Assembly: GCA_031374115.1 (NCBI GenBank)
Contig: JANMNO010000160.1
Span: 1-64,000, forward strand
Origin: JAKFWF01 sp031374115
Lineage (GTDB): Bacteria > Pseudomonadota > Alphaproteobacteria > Rhizobiales > Hyphomicrobiaceae
Reading direction: 5' to 3'
Length of the DNA stretch: 64,000 nucleotides
The position numbers and the translations under genes are program-made. The notes beneath the pieces are model-generated. The model searched no databases, was not told the origin of the DNA, and saw nothing but the letters and a program-made list of their open reading frames with translations. Below, piece after piece: positions 34,061 to 42,354 of the stretch. Position 1 is the first letter of the stretch. Every line of letters starts with the position of its first letter.

Positions 34061-36985
34061 TCAAACGACGAGAGCCTCGAAGCGGCCAAACACGGCGCTC
34101 AAAGTCTGCTTTAGATGAGCTTCCAGACGCGCGAAATCGGGGACATCGGCGACCCGGGCCAGCAGTTGTTTCAGCCCATCCGGTGCTGCCGCGGGATCGA
34201 ACCGGCCCTCAAAACACAGTCGCAGTATTTGCGTGAGATCTGCCAGCAGACGTGCCGCCGGCCGCAAGATCTCGGCGTCGGCTGATGCGAGAACGCCCAC
34301 TGCTTCGGCCTGCACAAAAACGTCTGCGGTGCAGGTTGCGAGGATCGAGGGATATTCAGTTGCGTGAATAAGTTGCAGATACTGCGCTATGAACTCCAAA
34401 TCAACCAAGCCGCCACGAGCCTGCTTCAGGTCCCAAATGTCCTGCGTCCCCTTTTCAGCCGCGATCATATCGCGCATTTTTCTGACATCGGCAGCGATAA
34501 CTTCGCGATCACGCGTCTTAACGAGGGTAGCGCCAATGGCAGCCTGAACTTTTTTCCGGATTTCAGGACCTCCCGTAATCAAGCGCGCACGCGTCAGTGC
34601 CATATGCTCCCAGGTCCAGGCGTCGCGTGCCTGATACTCGACGAAGCTCGCGAGTTGTGTCGCCACCGGCCCCTTTTGTCCGGATGGGCGCAGGCGCATA
34701 TCGACATCGTAAAGTCGGCCTTCTGGCGTTGGCGCCGCCAGCGCACTGATGATCCGTTGTGTCAGCCGCGCATAGTATTGGCTGACCGGCAGCGGCTTTG
34801 GACCATCTGATTGCTCAGCATCCCTTGCATAATCGTAAACAACGATCAGATCGAGATCCGAGGCGGCAGTCATTTCCGCGCCGCCGAGCTTGCCCATAGC
34901 GACGATGGCAGCGCCACCTCCTTCGACGCGGCCGTGGGTTATCTCGAAATCGGTCTCGACGGCCGCTTGCAGTCCGCCGATCAACTCCTCCGCCAGCATT
35001 GAATAGGCGCCGCCCGCTTCCGCCGCCCGAATGCTACCTGCCAGCACGCGAACGCCGACGATGAAAGACTGCTCGGCACCCAGCACACGGGCACGATCGA
35101 GCTTCTCCTGGAGGTCCGACGCACCACCAAGCTCGCTCTGCACCAGCGCTCTGATCTCCTCACGCGCCGGCAGGGCGCCGATCACCTTCGGATCGAGAAC
35201 TGCATCGAGGAGACGCCGGCGACGGCTCAAAATGCTCGCCAGCCGCGGCGCGGACCCCATGATCTGGGCGACCAGATGGAGTAACTTAGGATTGGCCCGC
35301 AACAATCCAAACAGCTGAACGCCCGCCGGCAAGTCGGCGAGGAAACGATCAAAACTCGCAAATGCCGCGTCTGGATTGGCAGTTTGCGCAAGGGCTTCGA
35401 TCAGAACCGGCTGCACGACGGTCAATCTCTCGCGCGCAGCCGCCGACGAGATCGCGCGGTAGCGTCCGTGGTGCCAGCCGCGCACGATGGCAATGACTTG
35501 CGATGGACGCGAGTATCCCATTCTGCCGAGCGCCTCGACGGTGGCTGGATCATCGGCTTCGCCGGCAAATACCATATTGACGTCGCCGGTCGTAAGTTTC
35601 GGGCTATCCTCGAATAGCGCCGCATAGTGGCTCTGAACGGTCGCCAGTCGTTTGATTAGCTGTTCCGAAAGTGCAGAGGTGTTTGCAAAACCGGCGAACC
35701 GGGCGAATTTGTCCAGGGCGTCGCCGTCCAACGGCAATTCGTGGGTCTGCTCGTCGTTGACCATCTGCAAACGATGCTCAAGGCCCCGCAAAAACTCGTA
35801 TGCTTCGGCCATTTCGTCGCGGACGTGACCGGCGATCCACTTCCGCGCAGCTAGGCGGCCAAGTGCGTCCAGAGTTGCCGGGATGCGCACATCCGGTTGG
35901 CGCCCGCCCGCAATCAACTGCTGCGTTTGCGCGAAGAACTCGATCTCACGGATGCCACCACGGCCGACCTTAATGTTGTGGCCGCCGACCGCAATCTGCC
36001 CAAACCCGCGAAACGCATGGATCTGCCGTTTCATCGCGTGGATATCGGCGATCGCGGCGTAGTCCAGATACTTGCGCCAGATGTAAGGACCAAGATCCCG
36101 CAGGAATTCTAGGCCGGAGTCGATATCGCCGGCCGCCGGGCGCGCTTTGATCATCGCAGCGCGTTCCCAGTTCTGACCGAAGCTTTCGTAGTAATGCATC
36201 GCAGCCGTGGTGGAGAGAGCGACCTGGGTGGCGCCAGGATCGGGTCGCAACCGCAGATCGGTGCGGAACACGTAACCATCGCCCGTGCGTTCCTGCATGA
36301 AGCGAACGATTTCGCGCGTCATCCGGATGAAAAACAACGGTGCTTCGATCCCGGGCCTCAACCTCGCCCGAGCCGGGTCGTAGAAGACAATGAGATCGAT
36401 ATCGCTCGAATAGTTGAGTTCGAACGCACCATACTTGCCCATGCCCAGAACGATGTATCCAGAGGACATCTCCGGCGCTGTGTCCCCAGGCTCGGCCAAC
36501 CAGTCGCCTCGTGCAACCGCCTGAGCAAAAAGAAAGTGCAAGGTCGCAGCCAGCGCCGCGTCGGCGGTTCGGGTAAGCACGTTTGTGACGGTCATGACGG
36601 GCCAAACACCACCGAGGTCGGCGAGTGCGGTCAGCAGAGCGACATTGGTTTTAAAGACGCGAAGCAGGCTCATAAGCTGCGGCGCACTTGTCGCCGCGGC
36701 GCTCTGCAATGCGAGGGTGGCGCGCCATTCTTCGAACAGCACTTCCGGTGCATGTGACAGAACTGTCAGCACACGCTGGGGATCTCGTGACAATAGGCTG
36801 CCGAGATACGGCGAGCCTTCAAACACGCTCAGGAGCAGGGAACGGACGGCCGGCTCATCGAATATCTGGCGCTCAGCGCTGGCACCAAGGTCGGCGAGCC
36901 TTGCCTGCGCGGCTTCGATGCCATCGCCCGATCGCGGCTGAAAGGCCAGTCGCTGCCACAGCGGTGCGCCACTGAATTCGGTCAT
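34061..36985 (-). CDS. glnE: Bifunctional glutamine synthetase adenylyltransferase/deadenylylase
   Basis: 974 residues from ATG 36985, which overlaps the kinase stop (ATGA). GlnE switches glutamine synthetase off and on by adding and removing AMP, under PII control. Two nucleotidyltransferase domains are visible: GMGKYGAFELNYSSDIDLIVFYD in the N-terminal half and AMGKLGGAEMTAASDLDLIVVYDY in the C-terminal half, each with the GxD..D metal site. KVGRGGIREIEFFAQTQQLI and RGGLVDLEFIAQYLQLIHA are the conserved linkers. Full length. In rhizobia it is the last gene after degP and a two-component pair, as here. Confidence 0.97.
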   Translation of the reverse strand: MTEFSGAPLWQRLAFQPRSGDGIEAAQARLADLGASAERQIFDEPAVRSLLLSVFEGSPYLGSLLSRDPQRVLTVLSHAPEVLFEEWRATLALQSAAATSAPQLMSLLRVFKTNVALLTALADLGGVWPVMTVTNVLTRTADAALAATLHFLFAQAVARGDWLAEPGDTAPEMSSGYIVLGMGKYGAFELNYSSDIDLIVFYDPARARLRPGIEAPLFFIRMTREIVRFMQERTGDGYVFRTDLRLRPDPGATQVALSTTAAMHYYESFGQNWERAAMIKARPAAGDIDSGLEFLRDLGPYIWRKYLDYAAIADIHAMKRQIHAFRGFGQIAVGGHNIKVGRGGIREIEFFAQTQQLIAGGRQPDVRIPATLDALGRLAARKWIAGHVRDEMAEAYEFLRGLEHRLQMVNDEQTHELPLDGDALDKFARFAGFANTSALSEQLIKRLATVQSHYAALFEDSPKLTTGDVNMVFAGEADDPATVEALGRMGYSRPSQVIAIVRGWHHGRYRAISSAAARERLTVVQPVLIEALAQTANPDAAFASFDRFLADLPAGVQLFGLLRANPKLLHLVAQIMGSAPRLASILSRRRRLLDAVLDPKVIGALPAREEIRALVQSELGGASDLQEKLDRARVLGAEQSFIVGVRVLAGSIRAAEAGGAYSMLAEELIGGLQAAVETDFEITHGRVEGGGAAIVAMGKLGGAEMTAASDLDLIVVYDYARDAEQSDGPKPLPVSQYYARLTQRIISALAAPTPEGRLYDVDMRLRPSGQKGPVATQLASFVEYQARDAWTWEHMALTRARLITGGPEIRKKVQAAIGATLVKTRDREVIAADVRKMRDMIAAEKGTQDIWDLKQARGGLVDLEFIAQYLQLIHATEYPSILATCTADVFVQAEAVGVLASADAEILRPAARLLADLTQILRLCFEGRFDPAAAPDGLKQLLARVADVPDFARLEAHLKQTLSAVFGRFEALVV

Positions 36986-38445
36986 CGCGGATCCTCCCGG
37001 CGGATCAGCGATCGTGGCAGCGAAATTACCACGCGCAAACCCGGCGCGTTGTCTTCGATCAGCATCCGCCCGCCGTGCAGATGAGCAACGGCGGCAACAA
37101 GGCTCAAACCCAACCCGGTGCCAGGCCTCGTGCGGCTCTGATCGAGACGTACGAAACGTTTGGCCACGCGCGTTCGATCGTCGAGCGGAACGCCCGGTCC
37201 ACGATCGCCTACCGTGATGCAAATGTCTTGCTCGGCCAAGGTCAAACCGAGACTGATTTCACCGGCCCCGCGTACTGCTGGGACGCCATACTTGATCGCA
37301 TTGTCGATGAGGTTGGCGATTGCCTGCCCGATCAATTGCCGATTGGCCCTGACCATGACGGCAACGCCGGTGACGTGGCTAAGGCGCTGGCCGGCTTCTT
37401 CAGCCACCGGTTCGTAGAGCTCGGTTACGTCGTGCATCAACTCCGCAAGGTCAAAGATCTCGGCACTGCTCTCAACCGCGCCAGCCTCGAGCCGGGCGAT
37501 CAACAACAGCGCGTTGAATGTCTGAATAATAGCGTCCGCGTCTTCGATGACGCGGGCAAGCCCGTCCGCATGTGCAGCACCAGCGCTGGTGTCGCGCATT
37601 GCAGCTTCCGCGCGGCTACGCAGGCGGCTGAGCGGTGTTTTCAAGTCGTGGGCGATGTTGTCTGACACCTCACGCATCGCACTCATCAGTTGCTCTATGC
37701 GATCAAGCATACCGTTGAGGTTGCTCGCCAAGTGGTCGAACTCATCATCGGCGCCTGACAACGGAATGCGTCGGGACAAATCTCCCGCCATGATCGTCTT
37801 GCCGGTGTCAGTAATTTGGGTCACCCGCGCTAGTATCAGCCGGCTCGCGATCAATCCGCCCGCCAAGCCAGTCAGGCTGAGCAATCCGAAGCCGATCAAG
37901 AATAGCCGGCGGATGCGATCGATCAGCTGGCTCTGATCGTCGAGGTCACGGGCAACGAGCAAGCGGGCGCCGCCAGGCAACATCACCGGGACGCCGACCG
38001 CCGATTGCGCAGACCCTTTGCCCGTATCGTACGTAAACGTCCCGCCTTGCGGCTTATCGGCAAGTTCCGCTGGCCAGCGCTCTAGATTGCCGGCGAGCTT
38101 GGCGCCAGCCGCATCAAGCAAAAGCAAAAGCTGCGCACCTGGACCCGCGGTCTTCGATCGGTTAGCGACAGTATCGGACAGCGCTTGCGAACCGCCGCCC
38201 CGCCACACTTCCTCCAACTGCGAGCGATCCTGGGAAAGCCCGCGCAATACCTGCGCTGTGAGAAGACCGTTCGTTTGCCAAAACAAAATCCAAACAACGA
38301 TTGCGGCCGTCGTCACGAACGCTGCCACCACCAATGCCGTGACCCGGAATGCCGACGTGGCAAGCAACCGTGTACCCGCACTGTGACGCTCAGCACCATT
38401 AGCCGGCGCCGCTAAGGGTGCTGATTGTTCAGACAGAGCCATCAC
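36982..38445 (-). CDS. Sensor histidine kinase (OmpR-type partner)
   Basis: 487 residues. Membrane segments at about 35-57 and 187-210 enclose a ~125-residue periplasmic domain. A HAMP domain follows (ITDTGKTIMAGDLSRRIPLSG), then HisKA with His in NIAHDLKTPLSRLRSRAE, N box IGQAIANLIDNAIKYG, G1 GDRGPGVP and G2 RPGTGLGLSL. It overlaps the regulator gene by 17 bases and glnE by four. The same pair sits between degP and glnE in Sinorhizobium; its signal is unknown. Confidence 0.94.
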   Translation of the reverse strand: MMALSEQSAPLAAPANGAERHSAGTRLLATSAFRVTALVVAAFVTTAAIVVWILFWQTNGLLTAQVLRGLSQDRSQLEEVWRGGGSQALSDTVANRSKTAGPGAQLLLLLDAAGAKLAGNLERWPAELADKPQGGTFTYDTGKGSAQSAVGVPVMLPGGARLLVARDLDDQSQLIDRIRRLFLIGFGLLSLTGLAGGLIASRLILARVTQITDTGKTIMAGDLSRRIPLSGADDEFDHLASNLNGMLDRIEQLMSAMREVSDNIAHDLKTPLSRLRSRAEAAMRDTSAGAAHADGLARVIEDADAIIQTFNALLLIARLEAGAVESSAEIFDLAELMHDVTELYEPVAEEAGQRLSHVTGVAVMVRANRQLIGQAIANLIDNAIKYGVPAVRGAGEISLGLTLAEQDICITVGDRGPGVPLDDRTRVAKRFVRLDQSRTRPGTGLGLSLVAAVAHLHGGRMLIEDNAPGLRVVISLPRSLIRREDPR

Positions 38446-39109
38446 GCAGCATGTATCCAGCGCCCCGTACCGTATGCAGCAGAGGCCGCTCGAAGCCTTT
38501 GTCGATTTTACTCCGAAGGCGCGACACGTGTACGTCGATCACATTGGTTTGCGGATCGAAGTGATAATCCCAGACGTTTTCCAGCAGCATCGTGCGGGTC
38601 ACGACTTGGCCGGCGTTACGCATCATGTATTCGAGCAAGCGATACTCGCGTGGTTGCAGCACGATCGGCTCGCCCGCCCGCGTGACGCGATGCGCCAACC
38701 GATCGATGACGAGGTCGCCGACCTGATAGCGGGTTTGCGTTTCTTGCGGCTCGATCCTGCGGACCAAGGCTTCGACGCGCGCAAGTAATTCCGTGAACGC
38801 GTAAGGCTTGGTCAGATAATCGTCACCGCCCGCCTTCAGCCCTTTTACGCGATCATCGACGGCGCCGAGAGCCGACAAGAACAATACCGGGGTGCGATCA
38901 CCTTCGGCTCGCAATGTCTTGACGAGACTCAAGCCGTCCCGCTTCGGCAGCATGCGGTCGACGATGAGCACATCGTAGCCACCGTCGCGAGCGATCGCCA
39001 ACCCGTCGTCGCCATCGTGGGCAAGCTCGACGGTATGGCCGCTTTCCCGCAGTGCTTTCTGAAGAAACAAGGCCGCCTCGATATCATCCTCTATGATCAA
39101 AGCCCGCAT
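38429..39109 (-). CDS. OmpR/PhoB-family response regulator
   Basis: 226 residues from ATG 39109 (the frame extends eight codons upstream). Receiver with E-D-D near the start, Asp in VLIVDRMLPKRDG, and Lys in DDYLTKPYAF. The winged helix has VLQPREYRLLEYMMRNAGQVVTRTMLLENVWDYHFDPQTNVIDVHVSRLR (in overlapping blocks). Partner of the kinase encoded downstream. Its promoter must lie in the ~55 bases before the degP terminator at 39166-39213. Confidence 0.95.
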   Translation of the reverse strand: MRALIIEDDIEAALFLQKALRESGHTVELAHDGDDGLAIARDGGYDVLIVDRMLPKRDGLSLVKTLRAEGDRTPVLFLSALGAVDDRVKGLKAGGDDYLTKPYAFTELLARVEALVRRIEPQETQTRYQVGDLVIDRLAHRVTRAGEPIVLQPREYRLLEYMMRNAGQVVTRTMLLENVWDYHFDPQTNVIDVHVSRLRSKIDKGFERPLLHTVRGAGYMLRDGSV

Positions 39110-39165
39110 CGTTTGGATCCAATTTGTAACCATTCTGGTGGTGCCGTCAGCATATCATGAACGGA

Positions 39166-39213
39166 AAAAGGGTGCGCCGTTTCTCATCTTCTCGAGAAAC
39201 GGCGCACCCTTTT
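39166..39213 (-). terminator. degP terminator, 20-bp perfect stem
   Basis: Arms 39166-39185 and 39194-39213 are fully complementary over 20 bp with an 8-base loop. The core is GGGTGCGCCGTTTCTC and the ends supply A and T runs, so it can act in both directions. It separates degP from the two-component genes. Confidence 0.93.
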
Positions 39214-39242
39214 CGAGTTTTGCAAGCGCATCGCGCCGGCGA

Positions 39243-40826
39243 TCAGCTCTTTTTGTTCACCATCTTGACTGAGACGACGCGACGCTGATCACCCGACTTA
39301 ACGGTTACGAGAACGCTGGGACGGCCAGCATCTTGAGCTTTCTTAACCGCCGTCTCGATGTCAGCAGACGTAGCTACCGTCTGACTATTGACCTCGATGA
39401 CCACGTCGCCACTGCGCAGACCTTTGGTCGACGCATCCGACTCAGGATCAACCTCGCTGATCGGCACGCCATCCTTCGTTGCCGCCTTTTGATTGAAGCT
39501 CAGACCTAGAGGTCCAAACTCGGCCGCCGTTGGCTGCGTCGGCTCGACCTTTGCTGCAACTTCGGTTGCCCCGGGAAACTTGCCAAGCTTGACCTTGACG
39601 GTTTCCTCCTTTCCGGCGCGCAACACTTTGACGTCGACATTCGTATCAGGCGCGAACTCTGCGATCTTGCGCGCGAGTTCCCGGCTATTGCCGACCGGAG
39701 CACCATTGACGGATTGGATCAAGTCCTGAGTCTTCAAGCCGGAAGCAGCCGCCGGTCCACCGGTCGTCACTTCGTTGACGAGCGCACCCTTGGCATCCTT
39801 CACGCCGATGCTGGCTGCGATGTCCTCGTCGACATCCTGGATCTTCACGCCAAGCCAACCACGACTGACCGAGCCTGAACTCTTCAACTGTTCGATCACT
39901 TCCGTCGCGATCTTGGCGGGCACGGCGAAGGCAATACCGACGTTACCGCCGCTCGAACCAGGGCTATAGATCGCGGTATTTACGCCGACGACTTCGCCTT
40001 CGAGATTGAACGTCGGGCCGCCCGAGTTACCACGGTTCACGGCAGCATCGATCTGCAGGAAATCGTAGGGGCCGGAGCCGATATCGCGGCCCAGTGCCGA
40101 GACGATGCCGGCTGTAACGGTACCGCCAAGACCAAACGGATTGCCGACCGCCAGCACCCAGTCGCCGACCCGGCCTTGGTTCTTGGCGAACTTCACGAAT
40201 GGGAATGTCTTGCCCGTCGTCTTGATCTTTAGCAGAGCAAGATCCGTGCGTTGATCAGTGCCGATCAGCGTCGCCTCATGCTTGTTGTTCTCATCGAACG
40301 CGACGGTAATTTTCGACGCACCGTCGACCACGTGGTTGTTGGTGACGACATACCCGTCCTCGGAAATCACGAAGCCCGAACCTTGCGACAATGACGGGCG
40401 CGGCGGTACAGGTCCGCTGCCGCCGCCACCGAATTCACGCGGGAGCTGATCGAAGAACTTGCGCAGCGCGTCGCCCTCGGGACCTTCTGGGATCATATCC
40501 TGAGGCCCGCCACGACCCGGACCTGGCGGGCGCTTGCCCGGTACGTTGGGTTGGTTGCGGGCAACTTTCGCGCCCCCAGTCACAGAAATGCTGACGACGG
40601 ACGGTTTTACCTTTTCTACGATGTCAGCAAAACTCAAAGGCGCTCGCCCGAACGGCGTTTGAATACTGTCTACTGTCTTTTGCTGGGCGACAGCAGCATC
40701 TTGGGGCGCAACCGCCAATAACGCCAACATGCTAATGCCAGCGAGTGTACCTAACGAACGCGATGCCGTCTTAGTCTGACGTGGCGCGGAAGTTGCTTTG
40801 ATGCGGAGCAGGCTCGTGGACGACAT
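39243..40826 (-). CDS. degP: DegP/HtrA-type periplasmic serine protease
   Basis: 527 residues from ATG 40826; a frame from 40874 is open but adds nothing. Signal peptide with core LAGISMLALLAVAP. The trypsin-like domain has His in VVTNNHVVDG, Asp in RTDLALLKI and Ser in RGNSGGPTFN. Two PDZ domains follow (SRGWLGVKIQDV... and FGPLGLSFNQKA...). It degrades or refolds damaged envelope proteins. A Gly/Pro-rich stretch (KRPPGPGRGGPQD) lies between the N-terminal helix and the protease core. Standard location next to the cyc operon, though a second protease gene on the other strand intervenes. Confidence 0.96.
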   Translation of the reverse strand: MSSTSLLRIKATSAPRQTKTASRSLGTLAGISMLALLAVAPQDAAVAQQKTVDSIQTPFGRAPLSFADIVEKVKPSVVSISVTGGAKVARNQPNVPGKRPPGPGRGGPQDMIPEGPEGDALRKFFDQLPREFGGGGSGPVPPRPSLSQGSGFVISEDGYVVTNNHVVDGASKITVAFDENNKHEATLIGTDQRTDLALLKIKTTGKTFPFVKFAKNQGRVGDWVLAVGNPFGLGGTVTAGIVSALGRDIGSGPYDFLQIDAAVNRGNSGGPTFNLEGEVVGVNTAIYSPGSSGGNVGIAFAVPAKIATEVIEQLKSSGSVSRGWLGVKIQDVDEDIAASIGVKDAKGALVNEVTTGGPAAASGLKTQDLIQSVNGAPVGNSRELARKIAEFAPDTNVDVKVLRAGKEETVKVKLGKFPGATEVAAKVEPTQPTAAEFGPLGLSFNQKAATKDGVPISEVDPESDASTKGLRSGDVVIEVNSQTVATSADIETAVKKAQDAGRPSVLVTVKSGDQRRVVSVKMVNKKS

Positions 40827-40997
40827 CCGGCGACCTTTCTGAAGCGAGTGAAACCTAACGACCGCGGGTGACATGTTTGCCGCGTTGAATTGGCTATATA
40901 GTCGGTTGCCTTACGGCAGCCTTGCTGAGGAATTAACGTTTTGTAATGGTAGCGGAGTGGATCCCGGTGAAGTGCCGCCTTGGGTGAGTATCGCGTC

Positions 40998-42077
40998 ATG
41001 CGTAAAGGGACAGTTTTCAGTGCTCACGCGTTGCTCGCCATCATTTTGGCGAGTAGCGTTACGGCGCCGAATGTGCATGCTGCCGTCTTTGGGCCGGACG
41101 AGCGCCGCGTCATGCCGCTGCGTCACAAGCCCCTGGCACGATCGATCGCACTGCTGTTCAACATCAAATCCAAGACGGTGTGCTCCGCTTTCTGTGTTGC
41201 CGACAACGTCATCGCGACGGCCGGACATTGCTTGTTTAAGACAGCTGGGGAGCAGCCGCTCGACCCCAACGATTTCCACTTCGGGCAACCCAATGCAAGG
41301 GCCGGCGAATTCGCTCGCGTCGCTGGTTCGCAAAACGGCACGGCGGCACAAAATGTCCGCGCCGGGACCATGCGGCTTAGCACCAAGCCGCCGATCGACG
41401 CCGCTCAGGATTGGGCCCTATTGCGGCTCGATCGCCCTGCATGTCGCGGGGTGGTATTGCCCGTCCGCCCGATGCCGTCGACCGAGATCGTCATCCAGGC
41501 TGCGGCCGGCCAGATTTTCCAAGCGGCTTTCCACCGCGATCGCCTTCCCTGGAAACTGGCGTACGCTGGGCCGTGCGACGTGGCACCGACATTCGACCAG
41601 GTCGAACGCCGTCAGATCGAGAACGATTTTCGAACCCCAGAAAGACTGCTGCTGCACCGGTGCGATACCGCCGGCGCTTCATCGGGCTCGCCATTGTTGC
41701 TCGATACCCCGAGCGGTCCGGTTGTTATTGGGATCAACGTCGGCACCTACGTTCAATCGCGAATCGCGGTCGAAGATGGCGCGGTGCTGTTTCGCTCGAA
41801 GCCCGAGCCGATCGCCAACACCGCCGTCAACGCGTCAGCCTTTGCAAGCCAAATCGCGGAGTTTGCGGCATTCCCCAATCGTCAAGATTTGGTCAGCCGC
41901 TCGAGCCGGATCACTTCGTCGGCCGAGAGCGGCACGGGTGGAACCTCCGCAGCAGCGGGTGTGCGCCATCTCCGCGCGAGCAGCAATCCGGCGAATGCAA
42001 GCAGTAATATTGGCGTCGCCCAAAGCAGAAGTGTCGATCGTTCGACGGGCGGCCGCAATAGTACGAATGTGCCATAA
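40998..42077 (+). CDS. Secreted trypsin-like serine protease with an antisense tail
   Basis: 359 residues from ATG 40998. Signal peptide MRKGTVFSAHALLAIILASS...VHA. Trypsin-like triad: H77 (IATAGHC), D138 (AAQDWALLRL) and S229 (GASSGSP); paired cysteines near 62/66/78 and 149/193/222 suggest disulfides. The domain finishes around residue 292. The last ~65 residues are Ser/Ala/Arg-rich and are encoded on the strand opposite the 3' end of cycL, which looks like read-through after loss of an earlier stop codon. It is divergent from degP and separates it from the cyc operon. Confidence 0.83.
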   Translation: MRKGTVFSAHALLAIILASSVTAPNVHAAVFGPDERRVMPLRHKPLARSIALLFNIKSKTVCSAFCVADNVIATAGHCLFKTAGEQPLDPNDFHFGQPNARAGEFARVAGSQNGTAAQNVRAGTMRLSTKPPIDAAQDWALLRLDRPACRGVVLPVRPMPSTEIVIQAAAGQIFQAAFHRDRLPWKLAYAGPCDVAPTFDQVERRQIENDFRTPERLLLHRCDTAGASSGSPLLLDTPSGPVVIGINVGTYVQSRIAVEDGAVLFRSKPEPIANTAVNASAFASQIAEFAAFPNRQDLVSRSSRITSSAESGTGGTSAAAGVRHLRASSNPANASSNIGVAQSRSVDRSTGGRNSTNVP

Positions 42078-42349
42078 CGCGCGACCACGTAATCCATGAT
42101 GCGCTCATCGCTGTCGCCAGCTTTGAGGCGCTCGCGCACGATCAAGCGTAAATCGCGGGCCAGAGGCGCGTTGCTATCGTCGATCGATTGATTCTGACAA
42201 ACGAGACAACGGAGTTCGCTCGAAAGATTGCGCGCCCGCGCTTCGAGCCGCGGATCGGCCATGACCTCGTCAGGTTCAACCGCTGCAGCCGGAACGATGA
42301 TCACCGCCGAAATCAGCAGCCAACTCGCCAACATCACAAGGTAGCGCAT
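41882..42349 (-). CDS. ccmH: Cytochrome c maturation protein CcmH/CycL
   Basis: 155 residues from ATG 42349, five bases after the ccmF stop. Signal peptide (MRYLVMLASWLLISAVIIVPAAA), then the redox motif LRCLVCQNQSIDDSNAPLARDLR in the periplasm, and a C-terminal membrane helix (STLLLWATPILLLAFAGLLLA). It reduces the CxxCH of apocytochrome c before haem attachment. The C-terminal tail (PLSADEVIRLERL) matches family members, so this gene is intact and the overlapping protease tail is the secondary frame. Confidence 0.95.
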   Translation of the reverse strand: MRYLVMLASWLLISAVIIVPAAAVEPDEVMADPRLEARARNLSSELRCLVCQNQSIDDSNAPLARDLRLIVRERLKAGDSDERIMDYVVARYGTFVLLRPPVERSTLLLWATPILLLAFAGLLLARRWRTPAAAEVPPVPLSADEVIRLERLTKS

Positions 42350-42354
42350 CGCAA

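Noticed and set aside
40873..42099. 408-codon plus-strand frame
   Set aside because: Shadow of the trypsin-like gene in another frame. It is rich in Arg, Ser and Pro and has no catalytic motifs.
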